A DNA stretch of 32,032 nucleotides from a virus, in the IMG/VR virus record IMGVR_UViG_3300027736_000150, positions 1 through 32,032 of that record; one strand, given 5' to 3'. The notes beneath the pieces are model-generated. The model was given only the letters and a program-made list of their open reading frames with translations. It ran no database searches and had not been told where the DNA came from. Of this stretch, positions 7,585 to 16,144 are shown one piece after another (within the stretch, counting starts at the first letter, position 1; the number at the start of each line of letters is the position of its first letter). The translations under genes and the position numbers were made by a program.

Positions 7585-7592
7585 GGATTGAA

Positions 7593-7913
7593 ATGAAAAG
7601 ACTAGTATCGAATATACGTGCTTATTTTAATAAGCGAACCCGAGCAACAGATACACACAAGGAGGCAAGTGCAAGTCGAAAGGCTCTAATAATGGAAAAC
7701 GGGGAATCAGCCTCCCGTTTACTTCGTAATGAAGATTTTGCATTAATGTTTAACCTTTATCGGTTTCACATACTTGAGCGTCTAGAAGAGAGTACGGACG
7801 ATTCACAAAGAATTGGCAACGCATATTATGTTGCTGGAGCCCGAGATTTCATTGACTTCATTGAGAAAAATGAATATCTCGTCAAGATGGCTAATAAAAA
7901 AGCCGAAACTTAA
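7593..7913 (+). CDS. Hypothetical protein between portal and scaffold
   Basis: A 106-residue soluble protein, basic in its first 30 residues and then helical (ASRLLRNEDFALMFNLYRF, YYVAGARDFIDFIEKNEYL). AAGGA five bases before ATG. The C-terminal part resembles small phage head proteins of unknown function found between portal and scaffold, but I cannot name a family. No membrane segment or catalytic motif is visible. Confidence 0.6.
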   Translation: MKRLVSNIRAYFNKRTRATDTHKEASASRKALIMENGESASRLLRNEDFALMFNLYRFHILERLEESTDDSQRIGNAYYVAGARDFIDFIEKNEYLVKMANKKAET

Positions 7914-7929
7914 CGAAATAGGATAAGAT

Positions 7930-9036
7930 ATGTCAGACGTAATTGCAGAAGCAACCGCCCCTGAGCAAACTGGTAGTCAAGTAGATACTATTGCAGCGAT
8001 GATTGCCGCCAACCGGCGTAACAGTCCGCAGCCAGATGGTAGTACGCCACCACCAGCGGGACAAGAAACGAAAGTTTCCCCCGAGGCAACACCTGAAGAA
8101 GGCGTTGAACCTGAAGGTAGTTCGATTGAGACTGAAGAAACTGCGGATGCAGAAGATTCTGGTGAGTCCTCCGATGGAGTAAACGATCCGGTTAATTTCC
8201 TGGAGTTTGCAGAGCAGAATCCCGACATGATGTGGAGGATTCCCAATAAAGACGCAGAAGGCGGTTTTATTGAGATACCCGTATCAAAAGCGGCTGCTAT
8301 CCTTGGTCAAGGTAGTGCTATCCATGAAAACGCTCGCAAACTGAAAGCAGAACGAGCTGATTTTGAAGAGTATGAGTCGAAACGCAAGGCTGAACTAGAT
8401 GGATTGCAAATTGGTCTAGAGTTAACAGTAATTCCGCAGCTTCAAGGAGCCGCAGACGAACTGATAACCCTTCAACAATATAACCAGCAATGGCGGCAAA
8501 TCTACGACAGTGCGACTTCTGAGGTACAGCGTAGCGAGGCTGAAGCAGCAATGCGACAGAACGCTAAGTTGATCGAGGAAAAGTCGCAGTTTATCCAAGC
8601 GAACCGTCCAAAAATTGACTATTTTTATAATCATAGAAGCCAAGTAGTTAAGCAGCAACTAGAAGCTGCTAGACAAAGTTTCACTGATAAAGAACTAGCC
8701 AATAAAGCCAACTTCAACGAACTTCGTGAAAAGCTGGCAAAGGACTGGAAAGGTGCTAACGCAGGGTTTGTCCCTGGTGTACCAAACATTGATTTGGTAT
8801 CCAGTGATGAGTTTATTTTAGGGCTACTCCGAGATGGAATGAAATTCCGTGAAGGGCCTAAAGTACGAAATGTTGGAGGTTCTCTAGCTGCTGCTAGTAA
8901 ATCTACATCACGGGCTAAAACTGCACCTGAAGATAAGACTACAGAACTTCAAAAGAAAGCTAATTCAGGCGATAAGTCTGCGGCCCGTGATCTTTTGGCA
9001 ACAATGTTGGCGGCAAACAAAACACGCCGCCGTTAA
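7930..9036 (+). CDS. Putative capsid scaffolding protein
   Basis: A 368-residue protein immediately upstream of the major capsid gene, the usual scaffold position. The first 90 residues are low-complexity and acidic (Pro, Glu, Ser, Thr). The middle (about 120-255) is predicted coiled coil, with long Glu/Lys/Gln/Ala runs such as NARKLKAERADFEEYESKRKA. The C-terminus is Lys/Arg-rich and ends ANKTRRR, as expected for the capsid-binding tail of scaffolds. It would be in the prohead and leave before DNA fills it. There is no protease motif. The assignment rests on position and composition rather than on a recognised domain. Confidence 0.75.
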   Translation: MSDVIAEATAPEQTGSQVDTIAAMIAANRRNSPQPDGSTPPPAGQETKVSPEATPEEGVEPEGSSIETEETADAEDSGESSDGVNDPVNFLEFAEQNPDMMWRIPNKDAEGGFIEIPVSKAAAILGQGSAIHENARKLKAERADFEEYESKRKAELDGLQIGLELTVIPQLQGAADELITLQQYNQQWRQIYDSATSEVQRSEAEAAMRQNAKLIEEKSQFIQANRPKIDYFYNHRSQVVKQQLEAARQSFTDKELANKANFNELREKLAKDWKGANAGFVPGVPNIDLVSSDEFILGLLRDGMKFREGPKVRNVGGSLAAASKSTSRAKTAPEDKTTELQKKANSGDKSAARDLLATMLAANKTRRR

Positions 9037-9053
9037 TCTTTAGGAGTTTTATT

Positions 9054-10211
9054 ATGGCTACTATCACCTCTGCCGCACTAGGCAATGGTAACGGTTCGTA
9101 CACCACTGACATCGTGGTTAAGGACCTGGATCTGACAGTTTCTAACTATGTTAAAGACCGCACTCCGGTTACCAACATGGCTATGAGCAAAAAGCGCAAA
9201 GTCAATTCGACTCTGCACATCTGGCCCAATGACTATTTCCGTGTACCCGCTTTGAATGCAAAGTTGGAAGGTGCTTCGGTTGCTGCATCTGATGCCGCTT
9301 CTAACACCCGTTCTAACTTGGGTAACTACACCCAGATTTTCACAACCACAATCGGTGCTACTGGTACTGCTCGTGCTGTGGAACAGGCTGGTGGTGATCC
9401 CCAGGCATACCAAGAAGTCAAGCAGTTGACTGAGATTATGTTTGACGTTGAACTCCAGATGCTTCGTGCTGACGGCGCTTCGATCAAATACTCTGGTCAA
9501 TCCGCTTCGCAAGGTTCTTCGCCCAACAACGGTCGCCGTTTTGGTTCGCTGTTTGCCTTTGCTGGAACTCGTTCCGGTAACGACACAGACGGCACTTCGG
9601 TTCTGAACCTGGCTTCGTCTGATGGTACTGATACCACAACCGCTACTGACACCAATACCCCGTTCAACGGTGTTTTGGCTAATGCCGGTTTGGGTTATTT
9701 CACCTTCAGCACTGGTGTGACGCTGCAGCAATTCAGCCCGTACCTGTACAAGCAGTTGGTTACTGTTGCCGAGCAACGTTTCAACGCCAAGATCACCAAC
9801 ATGGTGGTCCCAACGTCGATGCGTACTCACATCAGCGACATGATGCCCACCAGCCGTTCGATCAACCGTTTCAACCCTGCTGACAAGGGCGACACGATTG
9901 GTACTTACGAGGGTGACTTCAACTACACCTACCAGATCGACGATTCATGGGTCATGGACCAAACCGGCTCGGATAACACCTCCGCTTTGTTTATGAATCC
10001 TGACGTTATCCAGTGGGGTTCGTTGCGTGAACTGGGACCAAACAATGAAGTATTCAGCAATGCTGACGCTTCGTTGGACCAGTACATCATGGAAGGTACG
10101 CTGATTGTGCGTAACCCTGCCGGTGTGGGCGTTTTGGCTGCTATCAGTTCTACTGGTGCTGCTGTAACCGGTCCTCGTCCGACTGCCCAGGTCAAGCGTT
10201 ACCTGGCATAA
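9054..10211 (+). CDS. Major capsid protein (SU10/DUF5309 type)
   Basis: A 385-residue HK97-fold-type capsid protein. It resembles the SU10 major capsid family: DRTPVTNMAMSKKRKVNSTLHIW (36-57), an EGA segment (72-74) before NTRSNLGNYTQIFTTTI (84-100), then GTARAV and an AYQEVKQLTEIMFDVELQML helix (118-137). A Ser/Thr/Asp/Gly-rich stretch (about 150-210) may be a surface insertion. It has the strongest ribosome binding site of the cluster (TTAGGAG before ATG), and its codons are rich in C-ending forms compared with neighbours, both fitting very high expression. A hairpin directly follows its stop. Confidence 0.87.
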   Translation: MATITSAALGNGNGSYTTDIVVKDLDLTVSNYVKDRTPVTNMAMSKKRKVNSTLHIWPNDYFRVPALNAKLEGASVAASDAASNTRSNLGNYTQIFTTTIGATGTARAVEQAGGDPQAYQEVKQLTEIMFDVELQMLRADGASIKYSGQSASQGSSPNNGRRFGSLFAFAGTRSGNDTDGTSVLNLASSDGTDTTTATDTNTPFNGVLANAGLGYFTFSTGVTLQQFSPYLYKQLVTVAEQRFNAKITNMVVPTSMRTHISDMMPTSRSINRFNPADKGDTIGTYEGDFNYTYQIDDSWVMDQTGSDNTSALFMNPDVIQWGSLRELGPNNEVFSNADASLDQYIMEGTLIVRNPAGVGVLAAISSTGAAVTGPRPTAQVKRYLA

Positions 10212-10231
10212 ACCTCTTCGTAGGTTTTCTG

Positions 10232-10257
10232 AAGGAAATCCCGAAAGGGGTTTCCTT
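10232..10257 (+). terminator. Hairpin after major capsid gene (partial terminator or mRNA stabiliser)
   Basis: An 11-base-pair stem: AAGGAAATCCC at 10232-10242 pairs with GGGGTTTCCTT at 10247-10257, with one T-G pair and a GAAA tetraloop. It begins 20 bases after the capsid stop. Only three T follow (counting the stem end), so termination would be leaky. That would lower the genes downstream of the capsid gene, or protect the 3' end of capsid mRNA. Confidence 0.7.
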
Positions 10258-10278
10258 TGGAAAGACATGGAGCAAAGT

Positions 10279-10785
10279 ATGGAACTAAACCTAAACAATG
10301 AAGAGGCCAAGGTCAATGAGGATTACTTCCTCAAAGGCAACCTTGAGGCCGGCATTGAAGGCGCATTGATTAAGAATGACAAGATGTTTAATGAGATCAA
10401 GTCTGGCACTTGGTCCCAAACATTTAACACAAAGAATATTGACTACAAAATTGGCGCTATTGACGGCGAACGTTATGTTCAATATAACCAAAAAAACGTA
10501 GAAGCAATACGACAGGCTTGCAAAGATAGGCGTGAGTTTTACAAAGAACACGGTACTGATAACCCATTTTTTGCTGGAACATTTCATGCAATGGAGTTGC
10601 CAAAGTGTTTTGCCCACGAAATCAGTTCCAAATGGTTTAATAACCGTCCTTGGGAATTAATTAAACAGGTAAAAGCAGACAAGATTCTGTTTTACGCTAT
10701 TGTCAACGAATATTATTCTGACTTTGTATGTCACCCCACGGGTAAAATACCTTTACCCTATAATCCAGCTATTCCGACAAAGTAA
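10279..10785 (+). CDS. Hypothetical structural-region protein
   Basis: A 168-residue soluble protein of unknown family. It is acidic at the N-terminus and has a basic, aromatic-rich remainder (KEHGTDNPFFAGTFHAMELPKCF; SSKWFNNRPWELIKQ). ATG at 10279 has GGAG six bases upstream. ATG at 10267 is possible but worse placed. It lies between the major capsid gene and the adaptor-like gene, so a head-completion or decoration role is possible, but no sequence feature proves it. The hairpin after the capsid gene lies just upstream and may reduce its transcription. Confidence 0.6.
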   Translation: MELNLNNEEAKVNEDYFLKGNLEAGIEGALIKNDKMFNEIKSGTWSQTFNTKNIDYKIGAIDGERYVQYNQKNVEAIRQACKDRREFYKEHGTDNPFFAGTFHAMELPKCFAHEISSKWFNNRPWELIKQVKADKILFYAIVNEYYSDFVCHPTGKIPLPYNPAIPTK

Positions 10786-10794
10786 GGAACGAAC

Positions 10795-11778
10795 ATGGCC
10801 CTTTTCATCCAATCCGCTAACGCTTTGGTTAGTCGAGTAGCACAGTGGGTAGGGGCCATTCCTTCCTCAATCTCAATTAACGCTACTGCAGTTAATACTT
10901 CTACCAACGTTATTACAACGTCTGCTTCTGCTGTCTCATCTTTGATTGTTGGCGACTTTATTGGCCCATCTGCTATTGGGCCTTATACAGCCGTTACAGC
11001 CGTAACCAGTACATCTGTCACAGTTTCAGATCCAGACGGCGTATGGGCCGGTTTAAGCCTTCCTGTAGCCATTCTTAAAGTGCCTACCCAATCTTCTATT
11101 GAAATTCTGGGTTGTGTGCAAATGGCTGAACTAAAAATGCGGACAATTGAGTTGCCAGCATTGCGTTCTGATCCATACAGCTTAACAAGTCCTTCAATTC
11201 TTACTGTAAACCCTCAAGGTTTGGCTCCTATCCCTGCGGATATGAATATGCCAATCCTTTTCTTTCAGGAAACTTACAGTACAACATCACAGACAACCAC
11301 TGGAAATGTTGGTCCTTGGATTATTTATGATCGTGTTGGTGATCGAGAGATTATTCGCCGTCGAATGATTGACCAGTTGTACGTCAAACCTTTTGGAGTA
11401 CCAAGGGTTATTCGTGCATCATTCTCTGAAGTAGGTCCTAACTATGTATTTACTCCCAACCCTGGTGAAAATACAGTAATCAAGGCTTATTACCAAAAGA
11501 CATTCCCATTTTTGTTTAGCCCTACTGCGGATACATTAAATCCGTTGATTCAAAACAACTCTGTGTTAGCTTCTTTTCCAGAAGGCTATTTCTACGGAAC
11601 GTTGTGGGCTTACTATGACAAAAACAAAAACGTAGATGAAGCACAGAAATGGATAGCACGATTTGATGATTCGTATGGATTGATTGAGGATCAGAACTTC
11701 AAGAACAAATGGCGTGGTGGAGATCAGCACTTAACAAGTGAATATCAACCTCGCAATTACCGTTACTCATTCAAGTAG
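10795..11778 (+). CDS. Putative head-tail adaptor / tail tubular-type protein
   Basis: A 327-residue protein. Residues about 20-100 are a Ser/Thr/Val/Ile-rich beta domain (repeated TSTSVTVS-like strands). The rest has the layout of adaptor proteins of short-tailed phages: a helical middle (RDREII-like GDREIIRRRMIDQ), a strand-rich VIKAYYQKTFPFL segment, and a C-terminal FPEGYFYGTLWAYYDK helix followed by HLTSEYQPRNYRYSF. The last motif recurs at the end of such proteins in aquatic phages. It would bind under the portal and start the tail. The beta N-terminal domain is an addition that may be surface-exposed. The adaptor role is inferred from motif and position. Confidence 0.55.
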   Translation: MALFIQSANALVSRVAQWVGAIPSSISINATAVNTSTNVITTSASAVSSLIVGDFIGPSAIGPYTAVTAVTSTSVTVSDPDGVWAGLSLPVAILKVPTQSSIEILGCVQMAELKMRTIELPALRSDPYSLTSPSILTVNPQGLAPIPADMNMPILFFQETYSTTSQTTTGNVGPWIIYDRVGDREIIRRRMIDQLYVKPFGVPRVIRASFSEVGPNYVFTPNPGENTVIKAYYQKTFPFLFSPTADTLNPLIQNNSVLASFPEGYFYGTLWAYYDKNKNVDEAQKWIARFDDSYGLIEDQNFKNKWRGGDQHLTSEYQPRNYRYSFK

Positions 11779-11786
11779 GAATTAAT

Positions 11787-14700
11787 ATGGCTACAGGCGG
11801 TCTTTACGGAACTAGCGCAGAATCAGTTGGCCTATACGGCAATACAACTGTTTTTGGTGGAACATACTTTGAATGGTTTATCTTCCAAGAATCTGCAACA
11901 GCACCAGCCACTCCAACCGGTGGTTCTTGGGACTTTACAACCAATGTTGGTGTTCCTCCTAGTGGATGGTCTACAACGCCTCCTACCAGCCCCACAAATA
12001 TTGTGTGGGCATCTATTGCGATTGTTAACTCCAAAACAACGTCTAGCTTTACTTGGTCAGCACCTGCAACTTGGGTTCGTGCTGGAACGCCTGGAACAGC
12101 AGCCACTATTGCAGTAGGAACCACCACCACTCTTTCCCCTGGTGCTTCTGCAACTGTTGCAAACTCTGGGACTTCTACCGCTGCCGTATTTAACTTTGGA
12201 ATCCCGCAAGGCGCTGTTGGAGCCACTGGTCCTACTGGAGCCACCGGACCCACCGGAGCCACTGGATCTGCCGCCACTGTTGCAGCAGGTACAACTACTA
12301 CAGGCGCTGCTGGCACTTCAGCAAGCGTTACAAACTCTGGCACAACTTCTGCTGCTGTATTTAACTTTACCATTCCTCGTGGTGATACTGGAGCAACAGG
12401 GCCTACAGGTGCTACGGGCTCTACTGGAGCAGCGGCAACTATTGCGGCTGGCACAACCACAACGTTAAGCCCTGGTGCTTCTGCTACTGTTACCAATGTA
12501 GGTACATCAAGTGCTGCAACTTTTAACTTTGGCATTCCTCAAGGCGCTACTGGTGCGACAGGAGCAACTGGAGCCACAGGAACTGCTGCAACAATTGCTG
12601 CTGGAACAACAACAACATTGTCTTCTGGTTCATCTGCAACCGTTACCAATGTTGGTACATCTTCTGCTGCTGTTTTTAATTTTGGCATTCCTCAAGGACC
12701 AACAGGACCCACCGGAGCAACAGGTGCTACTGGAGCCACTGGTCCAATTGGTATGAACTGGAAAGGTAACTGGTCCAGTGCTACTACCTATGCTATCAAT
12801 GATGGCGTATTTGATTCAACTAGCGGTAGTTCCTACATTGCAATTGCTGCAAATACAAATCAACAGCCTCCTAATGCTACATATTGGAATCTTCTTGCCC
12901 AAAAAGGTGCAAATGGATCTGGTAGCGGAACAGTTAGTTCTGTTGCTTTAACTGCTCCTGCGTTTTTGTCTGTAAGCGGAAGTCCAATTACCAGCACTGG
13001 AACATTGGCATTGTCTTATTCCGGCACTGCTCTTCCGGTGGCAAATGGTGGTACAGGTGTAACCACATCTACAGGCTCTGGAAACGTTGTTTTATCTACT
13101 GGTCCTTCATTGGGAAGTGCAACTGTTTCTGACTATGAAACCTTTACAAGTGTTGCTGCTCCAACATACACAGAAGGCCGTATTTGGTATGACTCAACAC
13201 AAAAAGCATTAACTTACAACAGTGATATTTCTGGAAATGCACTTCATGTTGGTCAAGAGACACAATTAAAAGTTAGAAACAGTACGGGTGCAACAATTGC
13301 AAAAGGCGCTCCTGTTTACATTACTTCTACATCTACCGGAGTAAGTTTTCCTAACGTTGCATTGGCAAAAGCTGATACATTGGTTACAGGTAACTGCATT
13401 GGTTTGGCAAATGAAGCAATTGCTAATGGTGCAGATGGATATGTTGTTATAAACGGAATATTGAATGGAGTAAACACAGGAACGTTTACTGTTGGAGACA
13501 TTCTTTACGTTAGTCCATATTCTGCCGGTCAACTAATGAATACATATCCTCCAACTGGTTATCCGGTTCGGATTGGTGTGGTTTCATACGTTAATAGTTC
13601 TACTGGCAGTATTTACATTAACCAATCAAATTCGTTTGTTCAAGCCTCTTCTGTTGTTGGAGCAGTTGCTATTGCCAATGGCGGTACTGGACAAACAACC
13701 GCAGCAGCAGCAATCACAGCTTTGGCTGGTACGCAAACATCTGGTTACTATCTTCGTTCTAATGGCACAAATACATTGCTGGCTGCAATTCAAGCCGCTG
13801 ATGTACCTACATTAAATCAAAACACCACAGGAACCGCTGCTAACGTAACAGGTACAGTGGCAATTGCTAATGGTGGTACTGGATCTACCACAGCATCTGC
13901 TGCACTTACTGCTTTAGGCGCTTATCCTGCATCAAATCCCTCTGGATATGGAACAGGTACTGTAACTTCAGTAGCAGCATTAACTCTTGGTACAACAGGT
14001 ACTGATGTTTCTTCTACGGTAGCAAACGGAACAACAACGCCGGTTATTACTCTTAATTTGCCATCATCTTCTGCAACAAATCGTGGATTGTTGACTGCTG
14101 CTGATTGGACTACGTTTAATAACAAAGGTTCTGGAACTGTAACTTCTGTAAGTTTTACAGGTGGCGTGGTATCAGTTGCTACAGGAACTACAACTCCTGC
14201 ATTTACAGTTGCTGGTACGTCTGGCGGTATTCCATACTTTTCTAGCGCATCAACCTGGGCAACATCTGCCGCATTAGCCGCAAATGCTTTAGTTATTGGT
14301 GGTGGCGCAGGTGTTGCTCCAAGCACTACAACAACGGCTACTGGCGCTTTGACGTTCCTTGGAACACCTACCAGCGCAAACTTGGCAGCTTTGCTGACAG
14401 ACGAAACTGGCACAGGCGCAAACGTATTTGCAACAAGCCCAACACTGGTAACTCCGATTCTTGGAACTCCAACATCTGGAACATTAAGTAACTGTACTGT
14501 TGACGGCACAAATTCAGTTGGCTACCTTAACATTCCGCAAAACAGTCAATCTGCTGCTTACACATTAGTTTTGTCAGATGCTGGTAAGCATATTTATCAC
14601 CCGACAACAGATGCAAATGCACGGACTTACACAATCCCTGCAAATAGTAGCGTTGCATACCCAATTGGGACGGCAATCAGTTTTATTAACATGACAAGCC

Positions 14701-14849
14701 AAGTGGTGACAATTGCAATCACCACAGACACAATGTATCTTTCTAGTGCAGGAACCACAGGTTCACGTTCTTTGGCTCAGTACGGAACAGCAACTGCTGT
14801 AAAAATTACTTCAACTTCTTGGATTATTTCTGGGAGTGGTTTGACATGA
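11787..14849 (+). CDS. Collagen-like repeat tail fibre
   Basis: A 1020-residue fibre. Residues 1-100 likely anchor it to the tail (FQESATAPATPTGGSW and PPSGW modules). From about 105 to 303 come four copies of a ~37-residue beta module ending FNFGIPQG or FNFTIPRG. Each is followed by a Gly-X-Y tract (GATGPTG type, about 141-160, 198-212, 252-263, 303-320), which would form triple helices. Then comes a W..Y.. ND..Y..P..W module (about 322-372) resembling CBM5/12 carbohydrate-binding domains. After that are three VANGGTG/IANGGTG repeats and a C-terminal domain (from 927, DAGKHIYHPTTDAN) of a type found at fibre tips. It probably recognises the host surface. It shares its last bases (ATGA) with the glycine-rich gene. 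Confidence 0.82.
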   Translation: MATGGLYGTSAESVGLYGNTTVFGGTYFEWFIFQESATAPATPTGGSWDFTTNVGVPPSGWSTTPPTSPTNIVWASIAIVNSKTTSSFTWSAPATWVRAGTPGTAATIAVGTTTTLSPGASATVANSGTSTAAVFNFGIPQGAVGATGPTGATGPTGATGSAATVAAGTTTTGAAGTSASVTNSGTTSAAVFNFTIPRGDTGATGPTGATGSTGAAATIAAGTTTTLSPGASATVTNVGTSSAATFNFGIPQGATGATGATGATGTAATIAAGTTTTLSSGSSATVTNVGTSSAAVFNFGIPQGPTGPTGATGATGATGPIGMNWKGNWSSATTYAINDGVFDSTSGSSYIAIAANTNQQPPNATYWNLLAQKGANGSGSGTVSSVALTAPAFLSVSGSPITSTGTLALSYSGTALPVANGGTGVTTSTGSGNVVLSTGPSLGSATVSDYETFTSVAAPTYTEGRIWYDSTQKALTYNSDISGNALHVGQETQLKVRNSTGATIAKGAPVYITSTSTGVSFPNVALAKADTLVTGNCIGLANEAIANGADGYVVINGILNGVNTGTFTVGDILYVSPYSAGQLMNTYPPTGYPVRIGVVSYVNSSTGSIYINQSNSFVQASSVVGAVAIANGGTGQTTAAAAITALAGTQTSGYYLRSNGTNTLLAAIQAADVPTLNQNTTGTAANVTGTVAIANGGTGSTTASAALTALGAYPASNPSGYGTGTVTSVAALTLGTTGTDVSSTVANGTTTPVITLNLPSSSATNRGLLTAADWTTFNNKGSGTVTSVSFTGGVVSVATGTTTPAFTVAGTSGGIPYFSSASTWATSAALAANALVIGGGAGVAPSTTTTATGALTFLGTPTSANLAALLTDETGTGANVFATSPTLVTPILGTPTSGTLSNCTVDGTNSVGYLNIPQNSQSAAYTLVLSDAGKHIYHPTTDANARTYTIPANSSVAYPIGTAISFINMTSQVVTIAITTDTMYLSSAGTTGSRSLAQYGTATAVKITSTSWIISGSGLT
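12101..12750 (+). repeat. Four imperfect ~150-170-bp coding repeats in the fibre gene
   Basis: Each unit encodes A-A-T-I-A-x-G-T-T-T-T, then a Ser/Thr/Val strand region, F-N-F-x-I-P-x-G and a Gly-X-Y tract. Copies begin near 12101, 12271, 12430 and 12586. Copies 3 and 4 are most alike (TNVGTSSAA at both). Spacing differs because the Gly-X-Y tracts vary in length, which suggests gain and loss of GATGPT units by recombination or slippage. Confidence 0.8.
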
Positions 14850-15595
14850 GCGGAATTCAACAAGCGTTTGCATTTATTCGTAGTTCTGGCCCTGTTATTG
14901 GGCAACAAGCCTACACAAGCCCCGGGACTTATTCTTGGACTGCTCCAGCAGGAGTTACCAGTGTAAGCGTGGTTTGTGTTGGAAGTGTAAGACAAGGAGT
15001 TACAGAATCTCTTGGTGGCGCTGGATTGGGATATACAAATAATTACACAGTAGTTCCGGGAAATAGTTATTCGGTAGTAGTCGGTAGTACGTTGGGAAGT
15101 GATTCGTATTTTGTTTCTACGGCAACCGTAAAAGGTGGAGGCACATCTAGCACAACTGGCGGGACTAAAACAGGAACAGGCGGTGGTAATGGCGGTAATG
15201 GATATGCTTATGACCCCGCAAATTACATACCCGGTGCTGGAGGTGCTGGAGGTTATGCTGGAGCCGGTGGAGATGGGGGCATAGATTTTGGCGGTGGTAC
15301 TTATGTTGCGGGTAACGCAGGAGCAGGTGGCGGGGGTGGCGGTAGTGCATCCTCGGGAGGAACTCCTGGCGGCGGCGGCGTTGGTATTTTAGGCCAAGGT
15401 TCAAACGGTGCTGGTGGAAACACTGGGCATGACACAGGATATGGCGGTAGCGGAGGCACTAGTGGTAGTGGTGCTAATGGCGGTTTATATGGCGGTGGAA
15501 ATAATTGGGGCGGCACTGGTGGTGGTGGTGCAGTTCGTATTATTTGGCCTGGAAACACACGCAGTTTTCCCTCAACAAATACAGGTAATCTTTAA
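14846..15595 (+). CDS. Glycine-rich tail adhesin-like protein
   Basis: A 249-residue protein. The N-terminal part has a PGTYSWTAPAGVTSVSVVCVG motif seen at the start of phage glycine-rich domains. From about residue 92 to 230 the chain is dominated by GGxGG, GAGG and GGGG runs. This composition is known from receptor-binding adhesins built from polyglycine-II helices (for example phage S16 gp38), so distal host recognition is plausible. ATG at 14846 overlaps the fibre stop (ATGA) and has GGGAG upstream, which places the two in one translation unit. A 27-base longer frame upstream exists but lies entirely within the fibre gene. Attachment to the 1020-residue fibre is inference. Confidence 0.7.
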   Translation: MSGIQQAFAFIRSSGPVIGQQAYTSPGTYSWTAPAGVTSVSVVCVGSVRQGVTESLGGAGLGYTNNYTVVPGNSYSVVVGSTLGSDSYFVSTATVKGGGTSSTTGGTKTGTGGGNGGNGYAYDPANYIPGAGGAGGYAGAGGDGGIDFGGGTYVAGNAGAGGGGGGSASSGGTPGGGGVGILGQGSNGAGGNTGHDTGYGGSGGTSGSGANGGLYGGGNNWGGTGGGGAVRIIWPGNTRSFPSTNTGNL

Positions 15596-15604
15596 GGATA
15601 AATT

Positions 15605-16018
15605 ATGTGGATAAATGAACAAACTCAAGGTGTTTTTAAGTTGCATTCAGATATTCGTTATGAATGCTGGAAAGATGGTAAAGAACTTCCCGGCATTTTG
15701 ACTGATGAAGTGTTGGCAGCTAATGGGTATGCGGTAATTAATCAAGTTGTTCCTCCTTTTGATTGGGTTACTCAAAAACTTGTAGAACAGGCTCCAATTA
15801 AAGGAGATAACGGCTGGACTCAAAATTTTAATATTGTTGAACTTGACTCAACAACTATTGCAAATAATCAAAATATAGTTGAAGTTCAAAGAGTATCAAG
15901 CATTAACGCACAAATTGCTGCTGGTGACCTTGCTGTTGTTAGTGCTATGCTTGAAAACGATACTGCTAGTATTGAAGCGTGGAAAACAAAAAGAGCAGAA
16001 TTGCAAGCGCAACTGTAA
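15605..16018 (+). CDS. Putative tail fibre assembly/chaperone-like protein
   Basis: A 137-residue protein following the fibre and adhesin genes. It has a W-aromatic N-terminus, LTDEVLAANGYAVI, then VPPFDWVTQKLVEQAPIKGDNGWTQNFNIVELD. This pattern recurs in small proteins next to phage tail fibres, commonly annotated as fibre assembly proteins. The C-terminal third is helical and ends AWKTKRAELQAQL. It would help fold or trimerise the fibre, or be part of it. AAGGA six bases before ATG. The chaperone role is inference from position. Confidence 0.5.
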   Translation: MWINEQTQGVFKLHSDIRYECWKDGKELPGILTDEVLAANGYAVINQVVPPFDWVTQKLVEQAPIKGDNGWTQNFNIVELDSTTIANNQNIVEVQRVSSINAQIAAGDLAVVSAMLENDTASIEAWKTKRAELQAQL

Positions 16019-16144
16019 CTTTAAATCCATCATAAATTAAGGAAATGATATAAATAAATATGCAATTAGGTTTAATAAGTCCCGTGGCATGTAATGACTA
16101 TTGACCGAGAGACTTCAACGGCAATTATTAACTTGAAGTAATTT
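16019..16144. other. 126-base gap with a hairpin over the start of the next gene
   Basis: This is the longest gap within the plus-strand late operon and contains no credible gene; a 14-codon frame from 16061 is too short to support. ACTTCAA (16112-16118) and TTGAAGT (16133-16139) form an exact 7-base inverted pair with a 14-base loop. TTGACC at 16101-16106 with TATTAA at 16126-16131 is a weak promoter-like pair (19-base spacer). Confidence 0.5.
16112..16139 (+). promoter_or_regulatory. Stem-loop that could hide the ribosome binding site
   Basis: The right arm TTGAAGT contains the only Shine-Dalgarno-like bases (GAAG, 16135-16138) before ATG 16145. Folding would therefore reduce translation of the stabilisation protein until the stem is opened. 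Stem of seven pairs, mostly A-T, so weak; stability needs calculation. Confidence 0.35.

Noticed and set aside
9078-9830. A 250-codon open frame antisense to the major capsid gene
   Set aside because: It arises from the biased codons of the capsid gene. It has no ribosome binding site, its Ser/Arg/Thr-rich product resembles no family, and the sense gene is certain.
11804-12535. A 243-codon antisense frame (and another at 13922-14509) with Val/Ala/Pro-rich repeats
   Set aside because: Mirror of the Gly/Thr/Ala-coding repeats of the fibre gene; repetitive codons keep the opposite frame open.
12101-12750. CRISPR-like array
   Set aside because: The repeats are in frame, encode Gly-X-Y and beta modules and diverge at codon third positions; they are protein-coding repeats.
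15301-15558. Proline-rich antisense frame
   Set aside because: Complement of Gly codons (GGN to NCC) in the glycine-rich adhesin; no start signal.
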